DNA of 5,221 nt from Ignavibacteriales bacterium (lineage in GTDB: Bacteria > Bacteroidota > Ignavibacteria > UBA10030): assembly GCA_016207365.1 (NCBI GenBank), contig JACQPU010000315.1, positions 1 through 5,221 on the forward strand, given 5' to 3'. The notes beneath the pieces were generated by a model that was given only the letters and a program-made list of their open reading frames with translations, made no database searches and was not told where the DNA came from. A program made the position numbers and the translations under genes. Numbering within the stretch: the first letter of the stretch is position 1; every line of letters starts with the position of its first letter. Shown here piece after piece: positions 1 through 5,221 of the stretch.

Positions 1-1
1 A

Positions 2-2017
2 CGCTATCAGGAAGCGAGGAAAAACACGTTGCAGCATTTCCAGGAGCGCCAGAAGAGCGTTCTCCAGGATTTTGAAAAGCGCGTGAAGGAACAGGGATTC
101 GATCTTGTGCAGGTTCAGGTTGGCAATATGATGAGGCCCGATGTCGTTCCGGTGGTGAATGAACAGCCATTGAACCTTGATCAGGCAGAGGCGCTGGTCG
201 CGAAAGGGGAGATTACGAAGGAAGATTTTGAGCGCATGAAAGGAACGCAAGCCGATCTGGAAAAACAGATGTCTGCCGTGTTCCGGGAGCTCCGCAATAT
301 CGAAAAGAAGGTGCAGCAATCGCTCGTGGAGCTCGAAGAGCGCCTTGTCATGCCCATCGTGGATGAGGGTGTTGAAGTTCTCAAGGCGACGTATGATGAT
401 CCAAAAGTTCAGTCGTATCTTAACGATATTCGCGAGGATATTCGCCAGCATCTTGACCGGTTTCACGGGAAACCGGCTATAGCGCCGGAGCAGCAAGCTG
501 ATGAATCGCAGGAGGAGCAGGACGATTTTCTGGAATACAAAGTAAACGTCCTCGTGGATAACGGAGACATGGACAAGATCCCCATCATTATTGAAACGAA
601 TCCCAAATACAAGAACATTTTCGGAACTCTTGAGCGTGAGCTGGAGCGGTCGGGGATTTGGAAAACTGATTTCATGCGCATCAAGGCGGGTTCACTTCTG
701 CGCGCAGATGGAGGGTACCTCGTGCTTAACGCGCTTGATACGCTTATCGAACCCTGGGCCTGGCAGGATCTCAAGCGAACGCTCCGGACCGGAAAGATGG
801 AGATTCATACATATGAACCGGTCTTCAGCTTCGCGCCGACGGGAATGAAACCGGAAGCAATTGAAATCAACGTGAAAGTGATCATGATCGGCGACGCGGA
901 ATTGTATCATCTTCTCTATGATCGTGACGAGGATTTTAAAAAGATCTTCAAGATCCGGGCTGATTTTGACTCCGAAATGCCGAAAGACGACAGCAGCATC
1001 GGACAGTACGTCCGGTTTTTAAAGATGGTGTGCGATGAGGAAAAGCTTCGACCCTTCGACGCGTCAGCGCTGGCTCAGATCATCGAGTTTGGCGTCCGGC
1101 TTGCAGGACGACAGAAGAAAATCTCCACACGGTTCAATATTATTGCAGATGTCGCACGGGAAGCGAATTATTGGGCGCTGAAAAGCGAGGAAAAGGTTGT
1201 TTCCGCCGCCCATGTTGAGAAAGCCGTTGAAGAGCGCGAATACCGGGTGAAACTCGTTGAAGACAAAATTCAGGAATTGATCACGGATGGGACATTCATG
1301 ATCGACATGGAGGGGAAGACCGTGGGTCAGGTGAATGGATTGACGGTCTATGACCTCGGGGAGCATGCCTTTGGAAAGCCTACGCGGATCACGGCAAGGA
1401 CATCGCTGGGACGTTCAGGTGTTATTAACATTGAACGCGAGTCGGATTTGAGTGGTCCGACACACAACAAGGGCGTGGCGATTCTTACGGGCTATCTGCG
1501 GAGCCGGTTTGCACAGCGCATACCCCTTGTCATGGATGCCAGCATTACTTTTGAGCAATCCTACGGCGGGGTTGACGGTGACAGCGCCTCATCGACGGAA
1601 ATATATGCCATCCTTTCCAGCCTTTCGCATCTTCCCATTCGACAAGACATCGCAGTCACAGGTTCCGTCAATCAAAAAGGCGAGATTCAGCCGATCGGAG
1701 GGGTCAATCTGAAGATTGAGGGATTCTTTGATGCCTGCCGGGCTAAGGGGCTCACGGGAACGCAGGGGGTTGTGATTCCGGCCAAGAATGTTCCGGAGCT
1801 CATGCTGAGAGAGGATGTCATTGAGGCCGTTCGTAAGAAGCAGTTTCACATCTATGCTGTGGAGACTGTTGAGGAGGGCATTGAAATTCTCACGGGTGTG
1901 CGGGCAGGCGGGCAGGATAAGAAGGGAGACTTTGAAAAGGGGACGGTTTTTGGGAGGGCGGCGGGGTGTCTCACCGACTATGCGATCCGCTGGAGGAATT
2001 ACGAGCGGGGGAAATGA
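2..2017 (+). CDS. Lon-like ATP-dependent protease family protein (LonC/AAA_32 type), 5' partial
   Basis: Serine protease of the Lon superfamily, expected to degrade unfolded or damaged proteins in the cytoplasm. The frame is open to the window's left edge, so the start and the N-terminal AAA+ part, where any Walker A would lie, are missing; members of this family are usually around 800 residues and about 672 are seen. Counting from the TTG codon at 29: a charged helical, probably coiled-coil hairpin at about 50-150; a degenerate Walker-B-like GGYLVLNALD at 228-237; a sensor-1-like strand KVIMIGD at 283-289; FKIRADFD at 307-314; and a sensor-2-like GRQKKISTRF at 360-369. The C-terminal Lon protease domain follows (about 425-620), with catalytic Ser519 in DGDSAS (codon 1583-1585) and Lys562 in GGVNLK (codon 1712-1714), the Ser-Lys dyad of the family. 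The upstream TTG at 29 is not a credible start. It could be an ATP-dependent or an ATP-independent (LonC-like) enzyme. It ends two bases from the convergent antiporter gene. Confidence 0.93.
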   Translation, partial: RYQEARKNTLQHFQERQKSVLQDFEKRVKEQGFDLVQVQVGNMMRPDVVPVVNEQPLNLDQAEALVAKGEITKEDFERMKGTQADLEKQMSAVFRELRNIEKKVQQSLVELEERLVMPIVDEGVEVLKATYDDPKVQSYLNDIREDIRQHLDRFHGKPAIAPEQQADESQEEQDDFLEYKVNVLVDNGDMDKIPIIIETNPKYKNIFGTLERELERSGIWKTDFMRIKAGSLLRADGGYLVLNALDTLIEPWAWQDLKRTLRTGKMEIHTYEPVFSFAPTGMKPEAIEINVKVIMIGDAELYHLLYDRDEDFKKIFKIRADFDSEMPKDDSSIGQYVRFLKMVCDEEKLRPFDASALAQIIEFGVRLAGRQKKISTRFNIIADVAREANYWALKSEEKVVSAAHVEKAVEEREYRVKLVEDKIQELITDGTFMIDMEGKTVGQVNGLTVYDLGEHAFGKPTRITARTSLGRSGVINIERESDLSGPTHNKGVAILTGYLRSRFAQRIPLVMDASITFEQSYGGVDGDSASSTEIYAILSSLSHLPIRQDIAVTGSVNQKGEIQPIGGVNLKIEGFFDACRAKGLTGTQGVVIPAKNVPELMLREDVIEAVRKKQFHIYAVETVEEGIEILTGVRAGGQDKKGDFEKGTVFGRAAGCLTDYAIRWRNYERGK

Positions 2018-2019
2018 CC

Positions 2020-3711
2020 TCAGGGAAGCACTTCATTCCTGTTTTTCAGTTCCTTGATTGTTGATGTCCTGATCCGCCGGAATCCTCTGTCGTTTCTCAA
2101 AAGCACCAATGCCGCAATTTGTTCGCCCGTCAGGATATGCGGCAGGATGACGTGGTCCGCTCCTTCCTCGTACAACCGCAGAGCATCCTTTACGGAATTC
2201 GCGTACACAATAATCTTTGCCCGCACTTTGCGGGCCTTCAAGTATTTCAGGAGTGCCTCATTGCTTGTACCACGAAGATAGTCATCCGGCAACGTGCAAA
2301 TTACGATGCTTGCTCGGTGGATACCCATCTCTTCCAGGGCATCGAAATGGCTGATATCAATGTAGGACGCCGCAATCCCGCGTGCTCGGAGTCGTTCAAG
2401 TACCTCAGGATTGAAGTCAAGGACATGGACAAGCGGCCACTCGGGGCGGATAGCCTCCACGAGGCCACTGCCAACCCTGTGGCAGCCAAGAATGACAATC
2501 TCTCCTTCGCGGGTCTCATAGACATCCTCATCCTGTAAATGGGAGCTTCTGATGCCAATCTGTTCCATCAGTCGCACACCAAGTCTGGCAAGGACATGAC
2601 TGCTCATGATCATGTATGTAGAGGCGGTGGAGGTGATAACGAGCGTGAGGGCAATAAGTGAGACGATCTCCGGCGTGATATGGCCATAGGAAAGACCGAG
2701 GGAAGCAATCACGAGTGAGAATTCGCTCGATTGGGATAGGTTCAGTGAGGAGAGAATTCCGGCCCGGGAGCCGAGTCTCATGAACATGCTCACAGGAAGG
2801 ATGGAGGCGATGCGGCTCCCGATGATGAACGCCGAGAGCAGGAAGCCGGAAATTACCATGCCGACCGAGGAGAGAAGAATCTGCATACCCAGTGACACAA
2901 AGAACAGGGTGACAAAAAAATCGCGCAGCGAGCGGATTTTGGCGATCACGTCGTGTGAGTAGGGGAACGTCGAAATACTTACGCCTGCGATCAAGGCGCC
3001 CATGGCGATGGAAAAACCCGCTTCGAGTGCGAGCCAGCACATCACGAAACACCACGCAATCGACAGTACAAGCACCATTTCCGGATTTCTTGCCACGCGC
3101 TGGAACGCGGCCGGAAGGGCGTATCGGCTGACAAGGAAACTCACCAGAACAAGGCCGAGGCCGAGAATGATCGAAACGACGACGGGACCGAATGAAGGGT
3201 CATTGATGTTGCTCTGACCCGCGAGAACGAAAATTGCGAGGGCGTCCTGGACAAGAAGAATGCCAAGGGTCACGCGCCCCGGGAGGGTGTCGAGTTCGCC
3301 CCGATCGCTAAGCAGCTTGACCACGATCATCGTGCTGCTGAAGGAAAGCGTCACGCCAATATAGACCGCATCGAGTTGTTTATAGCCCAGCCAAAGAGCG
3401 AGGGCATAGCCCAGGAGCGAACAGAGAGCAACCTGGACAACACCGATGACCGATGAAGCAGTCCCAGACCGGACGAATTTCTTGACATCAATTTCCAGTC
3501 CGACGATAAAGAGGAGGAACGCAAGGCCAAGTTCCGAAATGGCGGTGACATCTTCCTGCCGCTCAATGAGTCCGAGGCCGTGGGGGCCGATGATCATCCC
3601 GGCGGCGATGTATCCGAGGAGAGGCGGCTGTCGGAGGAACTGAGCGAAGTATGCGAGAACCGACGCGGCAACGATGGAAAGGCCGATCGCAAAGAGGATA
3701 GAAGAATGCAT
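2020..3711 (-). CDS. CPA2-family monovalent cation:proton antiporter with RCK_N (TrkA_N) domain, KefB/KefC-like
   Basis: Inner-membrane exchanger (563 aa) likely moving K+ or Na+ out in exchange for H+. The first ~370 residues form about 12-13 hydrophobic segments (Na_H_Exchanger domain). Family landmarks are FIVGLEID (68-75), LSFSSTMIVVKLL (122-134), LLVQDALAI (152-160) with the Q155-D156 pair where KefC-type proteins carry QD, GFSIAMGALIAGVSIS (232-247), and QSSEF (327-331). A cytoplasmic linker leads to a Rossmann-fold RCK_N domain (about 403-540): glycine-rich turn GCHRVG (409-414), an acidic residue D432 after strand 2, then GADHVILPHILTG (517-529). There is no RCK_C domain. I chose the ATG at 3711 because AGGA sits eight bases upstream and the protein then starts just before the first membrane helix. 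The frame extends only 12 codons further, to a TTG at 3747 directly preceded by TAA. Ion preference cannot be read from sequence; Kef-like K+/H+ exchange is the best guess. Confidence 0.93.
   Translation of the reverse strand: MHSSILFAIGLSIVAASVLAYFAQFLRQPPLLGYIAAGMIIGPHGLGLIERQEDVTAISELGLAFLLFIVGLEIDVKKFVRSGTASSVIGVVQVALCSLLGYALALWLGYKQLDAVYIGVTLSFSSTMIVVKLLSDRGELDTLPGRVTLGILLVQDALAIFVLAGQSNINDPSFGPVVVSIILGLGLVLVSFLVSRYALPAAFQRVARNPEMVLVLSIAWCFVMCWLALEAGFSIAMGALIAGVSISTFPYSHDVIAKIRSLRDFFVTLFFVSLGMQILLSSVGMVISGFLLSAFIIGSRIASILPVSMFMRLGSRAGILSSLNLSQSSEFSLVIASLGLSYGHITPEIVSLIALTLVITSTASTYMIMSSHVLARLGVRLMEQIGIRSSHLQDEDVYETREGEIVILGCHRVGSGLVEAIRPEWPLVHVLDFNPEVLERLRARGIAASYIDISHFDALEEMGIHRASIVICTLPDDYLRGTSNEALLKYLKARKVRAKIIVYANSVKDALRLYEEGADHVILPHILTGEQIAALVLLRNDRGFRRIRTSTIKELKNRNEVLP
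2021..2046 (+). terminator. Putative intrinsic terminator of the Lon-like gene
   Basis: Three bases after the protease stop codon, CAGGGAA (2021-2027) can pair with TTCCTG (2036-2041) as a six-base-pair stem with one bulged G (2025) and an eight-base loop, followed at once by five T (2042-2046). The order stem then T-run fits a Rho-independent terminator on the + strand. The stem is short and imperfect, so strength is uncertain. It lies wholly within the final codons of the convergent antiporter gene. Confidence 0.4.
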
Positions 3712-3717
3712 GGCTCC

Positions 3718-3726
3718 AATCCTACA
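3718..3726 (-). promoter_or_regulatory. Ribosome binding site deciding the CPA2 antiporter start
   Basis: On the minus strand the sequence before the ATG at 3711 reads AGGATTGGAGCC. The AGGA lies eight bases from the ATG, a normal Shine-Dalgarno spacing; the nearer GGAG is only two bases away and too close. This supports the ATG at 3711 over the in-frame TTG at 3747. Confidence 0.5.
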
Positions 3727-3790
3727 AAATCTTTGGGTGACGTTCAATTAAATCGTGCACGGGGGTGACGATGGTCAAGGAGTATCTGGG

Positions 3791-3810
3791 AAAACGCAAT
3801 CGTTGGTTTT
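3791..3810. repeat. Imperfect inverted repeat in the divergent promoter region
   Basis: AAAACGCAA (3791-3799) pairs with TTGGTTTT (3803-3810) over eight base pairs with one unpaired G (3796) and a three-base TCG centre. It overlaps the candidate plus-strand -35 box. It could be a repressor or activator site for one or both antiporter genes, or chance; the stem is mostly A-T and so unlikely to act as a terminator by itself. Confidence 0.3.
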
Positions 3811-3852
3811 CTGTGGGGTTTTTTATAGCTTGTAAACACTAACAGAATCCTC

Positions 3853-5196
3853 ATGATAGGCATCGAATACATTCTACTCATCGGTTCCGCGCTTATTCTG
3901 ATGAGTACCGCAATCGTGAAACTGTCGGACAACCTGGGGGTCCCGACGCTTCTGTTGTTTCTCGCAGTGGGAATGCTGGCGGGATCGGAAGGGCCGGGAG
4001 GGATCGACTTTGATGACCCTCGACTTGCCAGTTCTGTGGGTATCGTCGCGCTGATCTTCATTTTATTCGGGGGCGGCCTGGAAACACGATGGTCGTCTGT
4101 GCGCTCAGTCCTTCTCCCGGCAGTAGGTCTTTCAACGTTCGGCGTGTTGATCACGGCATTGACGGTGGGTGGGTTTGTCCATCTCGTCCTGGGATATCCT
4201 CTGGAATATGGTTTGCTTCTGGGTTCCGTTGTCTCCTCGACGGATGCTGCCGCGGTATTCTCGGTCCTGCAATCAAAGAAACTCAGCCTGAAGGGTGAAC
4301 TCAAACCTCTTCTTGAACTGGAGTCCGGGAGCAACGACCCCACAGCAGTCTTTCTCACTGTAGGATTTATTGAAATTGTTCTTTCACCCCACCTCCCCTT
4401 AATTCAGTTTCTCGGTCTTTTCATTGCTCAAATGGGATTAGGGGGACTGATTGGTTACGGGCTGGGGAAACTCATGGTTGTCTTGATCAACCGGCTGAGG
4501 TTCTCCTACGAAGGGTTTTATCCTGTATTTGCGCTGGCGTTCGCATGCTTTATTTACGCGATAAGCACCCTTCTCGAAGGAAGCGGGTTTCTCGCGGTGT
4601 ACATTGCCGGTATTGTTGTCGGAAACAGCGAGTTTATCCAGAAAAGAAGCCTCCTGCGGTTCTTTGATGGACTGGCGTGGCTGAGCCAGATCGGAATGTT
4701 TCTTACGCTCGGTCTCCTCGTTTTTCCCTCGCAACTTCTGCCGGTTGTCGATGCAGGATTGATCGTTTCGGGCGTACTGATCTTCCTTGCACGACCTGTG
4801 AGCGTGTTTCTTGTCCTTGCATTCACAAGATTTACATGGAGGGAAAAAGCCTTCATTTCGTGGGTGGGATTACGGGGCGCTGTTCCCATCATCCTGGCGA
4901 CATTTCCGCTTTTGGCCAGATTGCCCGGCGCGAATGTTATGTTCTATCTTGTTTTCTTCACCGTTCTCACATCGGCGCTTTTTCAGGGATGGTCGATTCC
5001 GCTTGCGGCGAAAGTACTGAATGTTGCGGGAAAGTCTGGGCAGAAAAAGAGATACCCCCTGGAGTTTTCCCGCATAGAGGATTCTGATACAGACCTGGTT
5101 GATCTCACCGTTCCCTATCATTCTGATGTTGTAGGTAAATCCATAGTTGATCTCGGCATTCCTGAGGATAGCCTTGTTGTTCTGATTTCTCGCTGA
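3853..5196 (+). CDS. CPA1-family potassium/proton antiporter, NhaP2/CvrA type, frame interrupted in the RCK_C domain
   Basis: Inner-membrane cation/H+ exchanger of the NhaP2 (CvrA/YcgO) type, which in characterised relatives expels K+ (and Na+) for H+ and affects cell-volume and osmotic tolerance. About 12-13 membrane segments span residues 4-390. Diagnostic CPA1 motifs are LFGGGLE (71-77), SSTDAAAVF (128-136), ELESGSNDPTA (155-165) with the N161-D162 pair typical of electroneutral CPA1 exchangers, and VGLRGAVPI (338-346). A hydrophilic linker then leads into the start of an RCK_C (TrkA_C) domain, LVDLTVPYHSDVVGKSIVDL (415-434). The frame stops with TGA after residue 447, whereas E. coli NhaP2 is nearly 580 residues, and in-frame codons after the stop still look like RCK_C. 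The start is secure: an in-frame TAG lies at 3826 and ATG 3853 is the first start codon after it. No clear Shine-Dalgarno site precedes it. It is divergent from the CPA2 antiporter gene. Confidence 0.92.
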   Translation: MIGIEYILLIGSALILMSTAIVKLSDNLGVPTLLLFLAVGMLAGSEGPGGIDFDDPRLASSVGIVALIFILFGGGLETRWSSVRSVLLPAVGLSTFGVLITALTVGGFVHLVLGYPLEYGLLLGSVVSSTDAAAVFSVLQSKKLSLKGELKPLLELESGSNDPTAVFLTVGFIEIVLSPHLPLIQFLGLFIAQMGLGGLIGYGLGKLMVVLINRLRFSYEGFYPVFALAFACFIYAISTLLEGSGFLAVYIAGIVVGNSEFIQKRSLLRFFDGLAWLSQIGMFLTLGLLVFPSQLLPVVDAGLIVSGVLIFLARPVSVFLVLAFTRFTWREKAFISWVGLRGAVPIILATFPLLARLPGANVMFYLVFFTVLTSALFQGWSIPLAAKVLNVAGKSGQKKRYPLEFSRIEDSDTDLVDLTVPYHSDVVGKSIVDLGIPEDSLVVLISR

Positions 5197-5220
5197 GAGC
5201 AATACATTGTCCCGAGCGGA
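5194..5220 (+). other. In-frame TGA followed by continuing RCK_C-like codons
   Basis: After SLVVLISR and the TGA (5194-5196), the same frame reads EQYIVPSG up to the window edge. RCK_C domains commonly continue from this strand as an R, a polar residue or two, then an [FY]-I-V-P-x-G turn, so the TGA occupies the place of one ordinary residue with no shift of frame. The domain would otherwise be cut after about 35 residues. The gene may therefore be a pseudogene by a point nonsense mutation, contain a sequencing error, or be read through. The window ends too soon to see how far the frame stays open. Confidence 0.6.
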
Positions 5221-5221
5221 A

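Larger units (their letters stand above)
3712..3852. promoter_or_regulatory. Divergent intergenic region between the two antiporter genes
   Basis: The 141 bases separate the start codons of two divergently read antiporter genes, so both promoters should be here. For the minus-strand gene, TTGACC (3773-3778) and TTTAAT (3747-3752) resemble sigma70 -35 and -10 boxes, but the 20-base spacer is longer than ideal. For the plus-strand gene, TTGGTT (3803-3808) and TATAGC (3824-3829), 15 bases apart, are a weaker pair; the overlapping TATAGCTTG also loosely resembles the Bacteroidota -7 element. None of these boxes is strong, and the individual assignments are guesses. The region as a shared control region is well supported by gene layout alone. 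Confidence 0.5.

Noticed and set aside
29..31. TTG as the start of the Lon-like protease
   Set aside because: The frame is open upstream to the window edge and the encoded residues continue a helical region; the family needs an N-terminal AAA+ portion that lies before this window.
1965..1975. GGTG-TCT-CACC palindrome near the end of the protease gene, considered as a terminator for the convergent antiporter
   Set aside because: Only four base pairs, inside protease coding sequence, and with no T-run following it on the minus strand.
2528..3055. Open frame of 175 codons on the minus strand within the CPA2 antiporter
   Set aside because: It is in another frame of a well-supported membrane protein gene, with His/Arg/Pro-rich composition and no recognisable motif.
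3745..3747. TTG as the start of the CPA2 antiporter
   Set aside because: It adds 12 residues of non-family-like sequence, follows a TAA directly, and has no good ribosome site; the ATG at 3711 has AGGA at normal spacing and begins at the first membrane helix.
3744..4358. Open frame of 204 codons on the minus strand opposite the start of the CPA1 antiporter
   Set aside because: It is rich in Ser, Arg, Pro and Thr with no domain pattern, lies antisense to a gene with strong CPA1 motifs, and overlaps the divergent control region: a shadow frame.
5194..5196. TGA as a selenocysteine codon
   Set aside because: I know of no selenoprotein members in this antiporter family, the RCK_C position is not a redox site, and only 25 bases follow, too few to judge a SECIS hairpin. 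A point nonsense mutation or error is simpler.

Overview
The window holds three protein-coding genes that fill almost the whole sequence. From left to right they are: a Lon-like (LonC/AAA_32-type) protease on the + strand, truncated at its 5' end by the window edge; a CPA2-family monovalent cation:proton antiporter with a C-terminal RCK_N (TrkA_N) nucleotide-binding domain on the - strand; and a CPA1-family NhaP2/CvrA-type potassium (or sodium):proton antiporter on the + strand, whose reading frame stops in the middle of a C-terminal RCK_C (TrkA_C) domain. No RNA genes, insertion sequences, CRISPR arrays or long repeats are visible.

Layout: the protease (2-2017) and the CPA2 antiporter (2020-3711, complement) converge, with only two bases between their stop codons. 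A plausible terminator hairpin for the protease transcript lies inside the last codons of the antiporter. The CPA2 and CPA1 antiporter genes diverge from a 141-bp intergenic region (3712-3852), the only non-coding stretch of any size. It must hold both promoters and contains one imperfect A/T-rich inverted repeat.

Function: the two antiporters come from different families but share a theme. Each is a membrane cation/H+ exchanger joined to one half of the RCK module known from potassium transport regulators (RCK_N on one, RCK_C on the other). Together they suggest a small locus for cytoplasmic potassium, sodium and pH balance. The protease is probably an independent neighbour, since it converges on the antiporter rather than being co-transcribed with it.

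Organism: a bacterium with a mid-range base composition and the standard genetic code (both complete stop codons seen, those of the protease and the CPA2 gene, are TGA). One gene has a recognisable Shine-Dalgarno site and another lacks one. I cannot assign a phylum with confidence; the gene set would fit a Gram-negative environmental lineage (for example around Bacteroidota/Ignavibacteria or Nitrospirota), but that is a guess.

The most notable signal is at the right edge. The CPA1 antiporter frame meets a TGA at 5194-5196, yet the next eight in-frame codons read EQYIVPSG, which resembles the normal continuation of the RCK_C domain. The stop therefore looks like an interruption (point nonsense mutation, sequencing error, or recoding/readthrough) rather than the natural end of the protein.
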